The notes under the pieces: model-generated
Told to the model about the DNA's origin: nothing
Database searches by the model: none
What the model saw: the letters and a program-made list of their open reading frames with translations, nothing else
Position numbers and translations under genes: made by a program
Shown here: in pieces, positions 8,691 to 15,231 of the stretch
Numbering within the stretch: the first letter of the stretch is position 1
Layout: each line of letters begins with the position of its first letter
NCBI GenBank assembly: GCA_043775075.1
Contig: JAYVSS010000108.1
Location: 1 to 19,458, forward strand
DNA length: 19,458 nt
Direction: 5' to 3'
Source of the DNA: JANLQX01 sp043775075
GTDB taxonomy: Bacteria; Actinomycetota; Acidimicrobiia; Acidimicrobiales; JANYDT01

Positions 8691-9695
8691 TCAGTGGGGG
8701 CGAAGCGGGTTGGACGGGGACAGCGTCCCGGGCACCGACGCGCCCGGGACGGTCATCTCAAACACCCTCGCGACGGCACTAGCCGCCCGCGGGTTGGCAG
8801 CAATTTCTGCCTCAGGGGGTCTCGTGACCCCACGTCGCACCATCCGGCCTCGGGGAAGGGAGCCGCAGACACACGGCAGTCCGGAAGGACACGAACATCC
8901 GCCAGTTTCGGCGGTACGAAAGACGTCTTTCACGATCCGGTCCTCACCGGAGTGATAGGCGAGGACAACGAAACGGCCACCCGGGGCGAGAGCGTCGAGC
9001 CCGGCTTCGAGCATCGTCGGCAACACCGCAAGCTCGTCGTTCACGACGATGCGCAGGGCCTGAAACGTGCGCTTCGCCGGATGTCCACCCGTACGCCGGG
9101 TAGCCGCCGGAATAGCGGTGGTGACGATCTCGGACAGCCGATGCGTCGATGCGATGGGGCGATTGGCGATGATCGCCTTGGCAATACGTCCGGCGAACTT
9201 TTCGTCTCCATAGATGCGCAGCGTGTCAGCCAATTCGACGAACGAAGACTCGTTCACAAACTCCGCCGCCGTTGCCCCGCGCGTGGTGTCCATCCGCATA
9301 TCGAGCGGGGCGTCGTGGCGATAGGAGAAGCCGCGATCTCCATGATCGAATTGGACGGACGAAACGCCGAGGTCGGCGAGGACTGCCGTCACCGGACGGA
9401 CCCCGCGAAGTGCAGCGTCTTCGGCCAGGACATCAACGAGAGCATCGGACCGGGTATGGACAACCCGGGCACGGTCGCCGTACGACGCAAGGCGTTCCGA
9501 TGCCACCTGAACGGCCGCGGGATCCTGATCGAGGCCGAGGAGACTGAGTTGGGGGCAGGCGTCGAGGATCGCTCGGGCATGACCGGCGCCGCCCAGAGTG
9601 AGGTCCACGTAAAGTCCTGCGGGGACGCCACGAAACCACTCGACCACTTGGGCGAGAAGCACCGGTACGTGCGTGAAGTCCTCATTGGCCACCAC
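8691..9695 (-). CDS. rsmH: RsmH (MraW), 16S rRNA m4C1402 methyltransferase
   Basis: RsmH uses S-adenosylmethionine to N4-methylate C1402 in the 16S rRNA decoding site. The 334-residue product shows HVPVLL at 9-14, the SAM-binding DLTLGGAGHA at 31-40, DLGVSSVQF at 108-116, DRGFSYRHDAPLDMRMD at 120-136, KRTFQALRIVVNDEL at 208-222 and AYHSGEDRIVK at 246-256. A CxC-x5-CxC cluster at C267/C269/C275/C277 is a plausible metal site or disulfide-capable loop. The frame opens at a GTG at 9710 with no ribosome-binding site. I chose the GTG at 9695, preceded by GAGGGGG at suitable distance; the GTG at 9692 is also possible. The start overlaps the mraZ 3' end by 14 bp, and the stop lies within the ftsL ribosome-binding site. 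Confidence 0.96.
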   Translation of the reverse strand: MVANEDFTHVPVLLAQVVEWFRGVPAGLYVDLTLGGAGHARAILDACPQLSLLGLDQDPAAVQVASERLASYGDRARVVHTRSDALVDVLAEDAALRGVRPVTAVLADLGVSSVQFDHGDRGFSYRHDAPLDMRMDTTRGATAAEFVNESSFVELADTLRIYGDEKFAGRIAKAIIANRPIASTHRLSEIVTTAIPAATRRTGGHPAKRTFQALRIVVNDELAVLPTMLEAGLDALAPGGRFVVLAYHSGEDRIVKDVFRTAETGGCSCPSGLPCVCGSLPRGRMVRRGVTRPPEAEIAANPRAASAVARVFEMTVPGASVPGTLSPSNPLRPH

Positions 9696-10098
9696 GCTCG
9701 GCCCCCTCACGGGCGGCGGAGATGGCGGCGTACGTGGCGCTGTCCCACACCTCGATGCGGTCGTCCATGCCGATGAGCGTCAGTTCGCCCCGCTCTTGCA
9801 GATTGGCCAACGCTCGCAGCCGATCCAGGATCGGCACGCGAGCTTGGGTATCGAGGCTGATGGGTTCGATGCTTTCCATGAAGGCCCGCATCGCCCACCG
9901 ATGCGGATCACGCCCCTCGGTTACGGCGGCGCGATGCATATCGCGCTCGGCGTCACATGCTGCCTGGGTGAGCAACTGGAGTTGCCCCTCGCCGGCTTTG
10001 GCCAAGAACAGTTGCGTGCCGGCGCCTGCGCGAAACTTGGCCGGCAGGACAAAACGCCACTTGTCATCGAGCTTTGCTTGTGACGAGCCTGCAAGCAT
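9682..10098 (-). CDS. mraZ: MraZ, dcw-cluster transcriptional regulator
   Basis: MraZ is an AbrB-fold DNA-binding protein that represses the dcw operon in E. coli and heads most dcw clusters. The product from the ATG at 10098 has 138 residues with the expected two half-repeats. The first contains LDDKWRFVLPAKFR near 10-23, the second LDTQARVPILDRLR near 82-95. The D and R of both DxxxR motifs are kept, but the usual Gly before Arg is Trp in the first and Ala in the second. The frame extends upstream to an ATG at 10125 and a GTG at 10131; I prefer 10098 because the family starts about ten residues before LDxK. No strong ribosome-binding site precedes any of these starts, and a 30-codon leader ORF ends 2 nt before the chosen ATG. 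It is the first gene of the minus-strand dcw unit. Confidence 0.93.
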   Translation of the reverse strand: MLAGSSQAKLDDKWRFVLPAKFRAGAGTQLFLAKAGEGQLQLLTQAACDAERDMHRAAVTEGRDPHRWAMRAFMESIEPISLDTQARVPILDRLRALANLQERGELTLIGMDDRIEVWDSATYAAISAAREGAERGGQ

Positions 10099-10100
10099 GG

Positions 10101-10193
10101 TCACCAACCACCCACGAGTGAACATCCGCACAATGCGGGTGGGGAAAGAAGGGCAACAACGTCAGGAATATCCCGACCGGCTCGAACCTCCAT
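10101..10193 (-). other. Possible 30-codon leader ORF upstream of mraZ
   Basis: A short reading frame starts at ATG 10193, directly after a purine-rich GGGGAGGG element (10203-10196), and stops with TGA at 10103-10101, two bases before the mraZ ATG (TGACCATG). The peptide would be 30 residues, beginning MEVRAGRDIPD and ending CGCSLVGGW. The strong ribosome-binding-like element has no other obvious start to serve, while mraZ itself has a weak one. Termination-reinitiation coupling is therefore conceivable. The frame is also open further upstream to 10430, antisense to the pgl start, so chance is a real alternative. Confidence 0.25.
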
Positions 10194-10212
10194 TTCCCTC
10201 CCCATGACTCCA
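10188..10212 (-). promoter_or_regulatory. Possible MraZ operator: three TGGRG repeats
   Basis: Just downstream of the candidate -10, the minus strand reads TGGAG, 3 bp, TGGGG, 7 bp, TGGAG. MraZ binds TGGG-type direct repeats in the mraZ leader of E. coli and some other bacteria, there with 5-bp spacers. The repeat type and location fit autoregulation. The spacing is irregular, although the outer copies are 20 bp apart, about two helical turns. The same purines could simply be ribosome-binding sequence. Confidence 0.25.
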
Positions 10213-10213
10213 T

Positions 10214-10244
10214 AATCTACCACCACGCTCCACGACGATGCCAG
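10214..10244 (-). promoter_or_regulatory. Candidate promoter for the mraZ-dcw operon
   Basis: On the minus strand a TAGATT hexamer (10219-10214) fits the actinobacterial -10 pattern TAnnnT. A CTGGCA hexamer (10244-10239) matches four of six -35 positions, but the 19-bp spacer is longer than the ideal 17. Transcription would start near 10207, about 110 nt upstream of the mraZ ATG. This is the only reasonable sigma-70-type match I found in the divergent region, and it comes from visual inspection alone. Confidence 0.3.
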
Positions 10245-10365
10245 TCGCTGTCGCCCATTCATCCGATTTTTTCGTTGTTCGATCCCCCCCGCCCCCGGCC
10301 TCGCCGGGCCAGCGTTCCCGCCGCGCCAAATTCGCCTCATTTCACCAGCCCAAGGCCCCGTTCCC

Positions 10366-11193
10366 GTGTCGAGTACCCCGAGTATCCCCGTTCCAAATGA
10401 TGATGATGCCGACTTCGCCCGCCGTATCATCGTGGGTGACAGCGCCGACGATGCGGCGGCAAAATGTGCTGCCTACATCGCGCAATGTATTCAAGAGGTG
10501 ACCGAAGGGTCGGCCACGGTAACCGTGGCATTTTCCGGCGGCACCACGCCCGCCCGGATGTTCGACTATCTGGCGCAACTGGCCGGAACCGGGTCCGAAG
10601 GGCCGAAGGACTGGTGGAGGGCGGTGGAGGTATTTCAGGTTGACGAGCGTGTCGCCCCTGACGGCGACCCCGCTCGCAACGCCAATGACCTGGTCCACGG
10701 GCTCCTCGATCCAACCCACGTCGCCGCCGAGCGTCGGCACCTCATGCCGGTTTTGTCAATCACCGCGGCACAGGACTACGAAACCACCGTTGATCGTCTT
10801 GCTCCATCCGGAATCGACATCGTCGTGCTCGGTCTGGGCGACGACGGCCATACCGCGTCACTTGTACCCGGTGATCCGGTGGTGGAGGAACGCGGAGCGC
10901 TGGTCGCCAACGCCGGGTCCTACAAAGGCCATGCCCGCATCACCCTCACTCGAGCCTGCCTGGACGCCGCCGGCCGAGCCATCTGGCTGGTGTCCGGCGC
11001 CAGCAAAGCCGCCGCGCTAGCCAGGCTGATCGCCTTCGACGAGACCATTCCCGCCGGCCTCATTCGAACTCCGAGCCAAACCGTGTTTACCGATCCCGAT
11101 GCCGCCGGTTCAGCCAGCCCCGCCAGCCCGGCCAGCCCCGCCAACCCAGTAAGCCCAGCCAGTGAGCTCGGCGAACGTCGAGAGGGAATGTGA
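10366..11193 (+). CDS. pgl: 6-phosphogluconolactonase
   Basis: This cytoplasmic enzyme hydrolyses 6-phosphogluconolactone to 6-phosphogluconate in the oxidative pentose phosphate pathway. The 275-residue product has the Pgl/DevB signatures: FSGGTTP at 56-62, QVDERV at 91-96, GLGDDGHTASL at 156-166 and RITLTRACL at 191-199. The family fold ends near residue 244. The last 30 or so residues are a low-complexity Ser-Pro-Ala tail encoded by a 9-bp tandem repeat and are probably dispensable. The start is a GTG at 10366; AAGG about 11 nt upstream is a weak ribosome-binding site, and no nearby in-frame ATG exists. The gene diverges from mraZ and its stop overlaps the start of the next gene by 4 bp. 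Pgl is usually grouped with zwf and gnd, so placement beside dcw is unusual. Confidence 0.95.
   Translation: MSSTPSIPVPNDDDADFARRIIVGDSADDAAAKCAAYIAQCIQEVTEGSATVTVAFSGGTTPARMFDYLAQLAGTGSEGPKDWWRAVEVFQVDERVAPDGDPARNANDLVHGLLDPTHVAAERRHLMPVLSITAAQDYETTVDRLAPSGIDIVVLGLGDDGHTASLVPGDPVVEERGALVANAGSYKGHARITLTRACLDAAGRAIWLVSGASKAAALARLIAFDETIPAGLIRTPSQTVFTDPDAAGSASPASPASPANPVSPASELGERREGM
11116..11160 (+). repeat. 9-bp tandem repeat encoding the Ser-Pro-Ala tail of pgl
   Basis: Five consecutive 9-bp units follow the pattern AGCCCCGCC: three near-identical copies (11116-11142) and two degenerate ones (AACCCAGTA, AGCCCAGCC). They translate as SPA SPA SPA NPV SPA. Because the unit is a multiple of three, copy-number change would lengthen or shorten the tail without a frameshift. 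Confidence 0.85.
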
Positions 11194-11735
11194 CGCAAGA
11201 GGCCCGCGCTCGCCGGCGCCACGCCGTCTATCCGGGCAGCTTCGATCCGCCCACGATCGCCCACGTCGCCATCGCCCGGGCCGCTCTGGCGCAATGCGCC
11301 TGCGACTCGATCACTCTGGTTCTGTCGATTGGCGCCCTCGGAAAGCAAGACCGAGACGCCACCGTCGCCGACCGCCACGCCACGCTCACCGCGTTGTTCG
11401 TCAACGATGACCGGATTCGAGTGGCCACGACCTCTGCTCGCTTAATCGCCGAGATCGCTGAAGGTTTCGACGTCGTGGTGGTTGGGGCCGACAAGTGGGA
11501 ACAGGTCACCGATCCGGTTTGGTACGAGGATGGCGAAATCGGACGTAATCAGGCACTCGCCGCCCTCCCCCAGGTTGCCGTGGTCCCCCGGCCGCCGATA
11601 GCCGCACCCGGGAGCCACGCTGAGCTTGTCCGGATACTGACGATCCTCGAACTCGACGACGCGACGCTGGCCGAGGTTTCATCGACCGGAGCGCGAGCGA
11701 ACCGCCCAGAATGGATTGCTCGGGTACCGCCTTAG
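11190..11735 (+). CDS. Nucleotidyltransferase of the NadD/CoaD-like superfamily, substrate unknown
   Basis: The 181-residue product belongs to the HxGH nucleotidyltransferase superfamily, which transfers AMP or CMP from NTPs. Its nucleotide-binding start YPGSFDPPTIAH at 14-25 resembles CoaD/NadD, but the signature is TIAH instead of T/HxGH. A GFDVVVVGADKWEQ segment at 92-105 resembles the FIIGAD region of NadD, and VSSTGAR at 163-169 corresponds to the ISSTxxR motif that binds the triphosphate. NadD or CoaD identity cannot be assigned: the middle and substrate-binding parts match neither well, and a true CoaD usually has about 160 residues. The GTG start overlaps the pgl stop (GTGA), so the pair is probably cotranslated. 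The stop overlaps the stop of the opposing crotonase gene. A canonical nadD or coaD elsewhere in the genome would make this a divergent paralogue. Confidence 0.75.
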   Translation: MTQEARARRRHAVYPGSFDPPTIAHVAIARAALAQCACDSITLVLSIGALGKQDRDATVADRHATLTALFVNDDRIRVATTSARLIAEIAEGFDVVVVGADKWEQVTDPVWYEDGEIGRNQALAALPQVAVVPRPPIAAPGSHAELVRILTILELDDATLAEVSSTGARANRPEWIARVPP

Positions 11736-12532
11736 CGACCGGTGAAGTGGGGCGTCCGCCGTTCGACGAACGACGAGACGCCCTCGGCGAAGTCCTTCGT
11801 CCGGAGCAGTGGAATCAGCTGCAAGAACACGTGGTGAACGTGGGCCTCGAAGCTTTCCGCTTCACTCACCCGCAGCATTCGCTTAATCGCCCGAGTGGCG
11901 AGCGGGGCGTTGGCGGCAATCTCCTCGGCCAGCGCCAGCGCGGCGGTCGCCAACTCGTCGTCCTCCACGACTCGGCTGACGAGCCCCGCCGCCAGCGACG
12001 CGTTCGCGTCCAAGGTTCGCCCGGTGAGCATCAACTCGGCGGCCAGGGACCGCCCGACGATTCGTGGAAGCAACCAGGTGCCGCCGCTCTCGGGCAGTAT
12101 GCCGCGCTTGGCAAAGGCAAAGGCCAACTTGGCCGAGCGGGCGGCAATCCGTATGTCGCAGGCGAGGGCGACGTCGAGTCCGTATCCGGCCGCCCCACCG
12201 TTGAGGGCGGCGATGATCGGGGTATCCAAGCCGTAGAGGACGATCGGCGGGGTGTCGCGCATCTCGATCTCCGGCGCGCCACCGAGCGAGAGCCCGCCAC
12301 CTTGGGACTGCTCCTTCACGTCCAGGCCTGCGCACCACGCCCGGCCGTTACCGGTCAGCACAATGCAGCGAATTTCGGTATCGCGATCAGCGCGCACGAG
12401 CAGTTCGCTCAGTAGCGCCAACATCGGACCGGTGATCGTGTTCATGTGATCGGGACGATTGAACGTAATCGTTGCCACATGTCCGTTCACGTCGTAAAGC
12501 AGTTCGTCCCCGGTTGCATCGTTCCAAGCCAT
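11732..12532 (-). CDS. Enoyl-CoA hydratase/isomerase (crotonase) family protein, atypical active site
   Basis: The 266-residue product has the crotonase fold signatures: NRPDHMNTI near 25-33, the oxyanion-hole segment AWCAGLD at 65-71, NGGAAGYGLDVALACDIRIA at 111-130 and RGILPESGGTWLLPRIVG at 143-160. Crotonases act on acyl-CoA thioesters. Aligned by eye with rat enoyl-CoA hydratase, the position of Glu144 is Asp120 and that of Glu164 falls in the hydrophobic LAFAFA segment, so both hydratase glutamates seem absent; Glu148 occupies a different place. Simple hydration is therefore doubtful, and isomerase, hydrolase or other chemistry is possible. The ATG at 12532 is preceded by GTGAGG at 7 nt. 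It lies 49 bp downstream of the second OmpA gene on the same strand and could be read from the same transcript, but nothing ties it functionally to them. Confidence 0.88.
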   Translation of the reverse strand: MAWNDATGDELLYDVNGHVATITFNRPDHMNTITGPMLALLSELLVRADRDTEIRCIVLTGNGRAWCAGLDVKEQSQGGGLSLGGAPEIEMRDTPPIVLYGLDTPIIAALNGGAAGYGLDVALACDIRIAARSAKLAFAFAKRGILPESGGTWLLPRIVGRSLAAELMLTGRTLDANASLAAGLVSRVVEDDELATAALALAEEIAANAPLATRAIKRMLRVSEAESFEAHVHHVFLQLIPLLRTKDFAEGVSSFVERRTPHFTGR

Positions 12533-12568
12533 GCCCCATCCTCACCGATCGGGCCAGCGCGAGCCAAC

Positions 12569-12588
12569 CGGCTAAGGCCCGTTAGCCG
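12569..12588 (-). terminator. Hairpin overlapping the stop codon of the second BON-OmpA gene
   Basis: A perfect 7-bp inverted repeat (CGGCTAA/TTAGCCG) with a 6-nt loop spans the TAA stop at 12584-12582 and the bases just after it. No T-run follows on the minus strand, so it is not a standard intrinsic terminator. It might mark the end of the four-gene module, protect a 3' end, or be fortuitous. The crotonase ribosome-binding site follows about 25 bp later. Confidence 0.3.
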
Positions 12589-13934
12589 ATAACCCGAAGT
12601 TCGATGCGTCGGTTTTTGGTACGACCGGACTCGGTCTGGTTGGTGGCGATCGGGACGTCCTTGCCGTACCCTCGGGCGGTGACACGCGAGGCGTCGACCC
12701 CGGCATCAATAAGCGCTTGACGCACGGCGTCAGCGCGCTCCTGCGAGAGCGCCTGATTGAGTTCGGATCGACCCTTCGAGTCCGTGTGTCCACCCACTTC
12801 AACCTTCGCGGTGGTTGCTTTCATCGCTGCGGCAGCATCGATGACCACAGCCTTCCCCGCGTCGCTCAGCGCCGAAGAGTTCTTCCTAAACCCCATCGTC
12901 CGTCCATCGATTGCCGTGGTGATGGCGGCTTGTGCGGCCTGGGCTTCAGGGGTTGACGGTAAGGGCGGAGCGGTCACCGAGCCAGCCGCCGCAGTGGTGG
13001 AGGTCTGCCCGACAACGGTAGACGTGGCTCCGGTGGTCGATGTGGCGTCCGCCGCACTTGTTGTGTCCGCGACCGATGTCAGGGTGATCTCGCCGCGGAC
13101 CCGGTCTGCTCGGCCGCCGACGAGAACCACGCTTTCACGACGCAGCAACTCACGACGTGCGTCGTCGGCCACTTCGGCTTTGAGGGTAATAATCGTTCGG
13201 TCGAAGTTCAGGTCCGCAGTGCGAACCGGTAAACGCGCCATCGTGTCGAGGAACGTTCCGAGACGCCGATACTGGGCCAGGTCTGCGGTCTCTTTCGGAA
13301 TGGCGGCAACGGTCACTTGATCGCTCAGCGTCGGTCCGCCGATCATTTCCTTCACTCGCCCGAGCAAAGCAGTTTTCGCCTCTACCGACGGCACCTCGCC
13401 GCTCACCGTGATCGAGGTTGCACCAAACACCGCCGTGACCTGGGGAGGGCGGACGGGTAGTTTCGCCGTAGTCGAAACCGTCGTGGCGCCGGCAACGACG
13501 CTGTCATCGGCCGAGGTAGTCCCGGCGTCGGCGCTCGTGCCGGTCGAGGGCCCGGCCAACTTCACCGATCGCACGCCGCGTCGCTTACCCGCCAACGCGA
13601 GGATTTCCGCTTTCGCTGCAGCGTCGAGATCGCCTCCTCGAATCGTCACGTCTCGACCGGCCACCGAGACATCAAGCCCCGGGTGCTCGATAGAAATGGC
13701 GTCGGTCACCGACTTTTTCAGCTCGGACTCGATCGAATCCCGACGCACGAAGCTAATGACCAGGGTAAGGAGAAGGAGCTCGGTAGCAATTAGCGCGGCA
13801 GCCAACCGGCGGCGGCGGCGATCGTCGCCCAGCCACGAGCCTCCGCTTCGATGCGTGACCATCTCGGGGGCTGGTTCGGGCAACTGCACGGTGGAGTCGG
13901 TGGAGTCGGTGGAGTCAGTCACCTCGCCGGCCAC
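12582..13934 (-). CDS. Membrane-anchored BON-OmpA protein, second copy (ArfA-like)
   Basis: The 450-residue product has an acidic/Thr N-terminus, an Arg cluster at 39-43, one membrane helix at about 44-63, BON-like segments at about 68-127, 163-212 and 215-288, a Thr/Ala/Ser linker at 289-330, and an OmpA C-terminal domain at 335-450. The OmpA domain has GGHTDSKG at 381-388, LSQERADAV at 397-405, GYGKDVPIATN at 422-432 and NRRIEL at 441-446. D385 and R400 are 15 residues apart, as are the peptidoglycan-binding Asp271 and Arg286 of Acinetobacter OmpA. The positive charge before the helix predicts that the bulk lies outside the membrane, on peptidoglycan. The layout matches mycobacterial ArfA. 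I chose the GTG at 13934 because GGAG lies 6 nt upstream and the upstream gene stops 1 bp before it; the longer frame would overlap that gene. Confidence 0.88.
   Translation of the reverse strand: MAGEVTDSTDSTDSTVQLPEPAPEMVTHRSGGSWLGDDRRRRRLAAALIATELLLLTLVISFVRRDSIESELKKSVTDAISIEHPGLDVSVAGRDVTIRGGDLDAAAKAEILALAGKRRGVRSVKLAGPSTGTSADAGTTSADDSVVAGATTVSTTAKLPVRPPQVTAVFGATSITVSGEVPSVEAKTALLGRVKEMIGGPTLSDQVTVAAIPKETADLAQYRRLGTFLDTMARLPVRTADLNFDRTIITLKAEVADDARRELLRRESVVLVGGRADRVRGEITLTSVADTTSAADATSTTGATSTVVGQTSTTAAAGSVTAPPLPSTPEAQAAQAAITTAIDGRTMGFRKNSSALSDAGKAVVIDAAAAMKATTAKVEVGGHTDSKGRSELNQALSQERADAVRQALIDAGVDASRVTARGYGKDVPIATNQTESGRTKNRRIELRVIG
13890..13916 (-). repeat. 9-bp tandem repeat encoding Asp-Ser-Thr
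   Basis: Three perfect copies of GGTGGAGTC on the plus strand lie in the N-terminal cytoplasmic part of the second BON-OmpA gene and encode DSTDSTDST. The unit keeps the reading frame, so slippage would alter only tail length. Confidence 0.85.
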
Positions 13935-13935
13935 G

Positions 13936-15231
13936 TCAGGCTCCGTTCCTGTCTTGGTGCGCGTTTGCGCCGGAACTGCCGGCCAACAGCAACCGAGCCG
14001 CTTCAACCCAGTTGTGCTCAGCAATAACTGCGGGATTCTCGGGGAGCCATGCCGATATGCGGGCAACATCATCGGGGGACCATCGGGCGATATCGGCCAA
14101 CGACGAAACCCCCAACTCGTGCAGGTGATCGATCAGCCCGGCGGTGATGCCCGGGAGGCTTTCCAGCCCCGACGCGGGGGCGACGTTTCCCATCGCACGG
14201 GCGTCTGTCTGGTCGCCGGTGGCGCCAACACTGCCCGAGGAAGCGAATGGCTTGGGATTGGCGTCGTTGAGACTCGAGTGGGTGGCGGCGAGTTGACGGT
14301 CGAGGTCAGCCATAACCGTGCGGGTTGCTTCGAGATGGGCCGAGGACCGTTCCTGAAGTCCCCGGACCTCTCGTTGTATACGCAACAGTTGCTCGGCTGC
14401 GGCGTCGGCCCGAAGACGGTGGTTCGACGCTTCCATCCGTAGCTCAACGGCGGTCGCCTCGTGTTCGTGTTGCACGCTTACTAACCGAGCGTTGAGTTCT
14501 TCGACGTGGTGGGCCTGGGCCATTGATCCGTCGTCAAGAACTGCTTGAAGCCGATCGGCCTCGTTCTGCCAGAGCAAAGCTTGTTGTTCCAAGTAGGTGA
14601 CGCGAGCCGTGGCGTCTCGAATGACCGTATGGGCCTCGTCGAGTTCGTGCTCAAGTTCAGCGGCCCGACGAACCGCCGCGGCGGCGCGTTCCCCGTCACC
14701 AGAAGTCAGCGAACGAACATCGTGCAATTCAGACTCGAGCGCCTCGGCCCGGGCCTCAGCAAACCGGAGTTGATCGCTGACCGACGCATGCTCGCTGCGC
14801 AGCCGAGCTAGCTCGTCGGTTACTGAGGCGTGCGCCGCCTGTGTTTGCGTCAGCTGCGCCCGCAGCTCGGCCAGTTCGGCATTGGTGGCCGCCATGGCGC
14901 TCGCGGCCGCAGGATCGCTCATCATTTCGGCAGCACCTGCGCCACTTGAAAGCAGGGCGACTTGGGCCTCAGATGCCTCCAGCTGATTGGCGTGGCGTTC
15001 GAGTTCCTCGACCGCCCGCTTTAGTTTGCGGCGCAGACGGGCGACATCGGCGCCTCGCGCTTCCACATCGGAGCGGGCTGTTTCCAACTCTGTGGTGAGC
15101 GTGGACATGTCGGCCGATGTGGTGTCCGTCCCCGATCGTTTGGACCCACCCCAAATCAGCCATCCAGCCGCCACCCCGATCACGGTGGCAACAACGAGAA
15201 GGAAAAATGTCTGCGCTACGAGAAACAACAT
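13936..15231 (-). CDS. Membrane-anchored coiled-coil protein with C-terminal helix-hairpin-helix-like domain
   Basis: I do not recognise a named family for this 431-residue protein. Residues 4-27 form one membrane helix starting almost at the N-terminus, followed by GGSKR. Residues about 44-95 and 115-320 are Ala/Glu/Leu/Arg-rich heptad-like coiled coil. A Ser/Gly linker follows, and residues 353-416 form a compact domain with GLESLPGITAGL and LGVSSLADIARW, the pattern of a helix-hairpin-helix fold. Positive residues after the helix predict that the coiled coil is cytoplasmic. The start at 15231 is clear: GAGGT lies 6 nt upstream, and the open frame up to 15366 lacks such a site. Its N-terminus (FLVAQ, VIGV, G.LIW) resembles that of the other coiled-coil gene here, implying paralogy. 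It lies 159 bp after the first OmpA gene and 1 bp before the second. Confidence 0.82.
   Translation of the reverse strand: MLFLVAQTFFLLVVATVIGVAAGWLIWGGSKRSGTDTTSADMSTLTTELETARSDVEARGADVARLRRKLKRAVEELERHANQLEASEAQVALLSSGAGAAEMMSDPAAASAMAATNAELAELRAQLTQTQAAHASVTDELARLRSEHASVSDQLRFAEARAEALESELHDVRSLTSGDGERAAAAVRRAAELEHELDEAHTVIRDATARVTYLEQQALLWQNEADRLQAVLDDGSMAQAHHVEELNARLVSVQHEHEATAVELRMEASNHRLRADAAAEQLLRIQREVRGLQERSSAHLEATRTVMADLDRQLAATHSSLNDANPKPFASSGSVGATGDQTDARAMGNVAPASGLESLPGITAGLIDHLHELGVSSLADIARWSPDDVARISAWLPENPAVIAEHNWVEAARLLLAGSSGANAHQDRNGA

Noticed and set aside
8694..9776. Plus-strand open frame of 360 codons opposite rsmH
   Set aside because: It is antisense to a gene with a complete set of RsmH motifs, has no recognisable domain, and is typical of long shadow frames in GC-rich DNA.
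10284..10308. C7 run and a 6-bp GC hairpin (CCCGGC, loop CTC, GCCGGG) between mraZ and pgl, as terminator or operator
   Set aside because: The T6 run is on the wrong side for a plus-strand terminator and reads as A6 on the minus strand. The hairpin is short and of a kind expected by chance at this GC content.
13890..13916. Short tandem repeats as part of a CRISPR or mobile element
   Set aside because: The units are contiguous 9-mers within a coding region, with no spacers, no terminal inverted repeats and no transposase or cas gene in the window.
13935..14072. 46-codon upstream extension of the second BON-OmpA frame
   Set aside because: It overlaps the coiled-coil gene in another frame, and a GTG with GGAG at 6 nt follows that gene's stop immediately.
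13408..14442. Plus-strand open frame of 344 codons opposite the second OmpA and coiled-coil genes
   Set aside because: The composition is low-complexity and antisense to two genes with clear domains and ribosome-binding sites.
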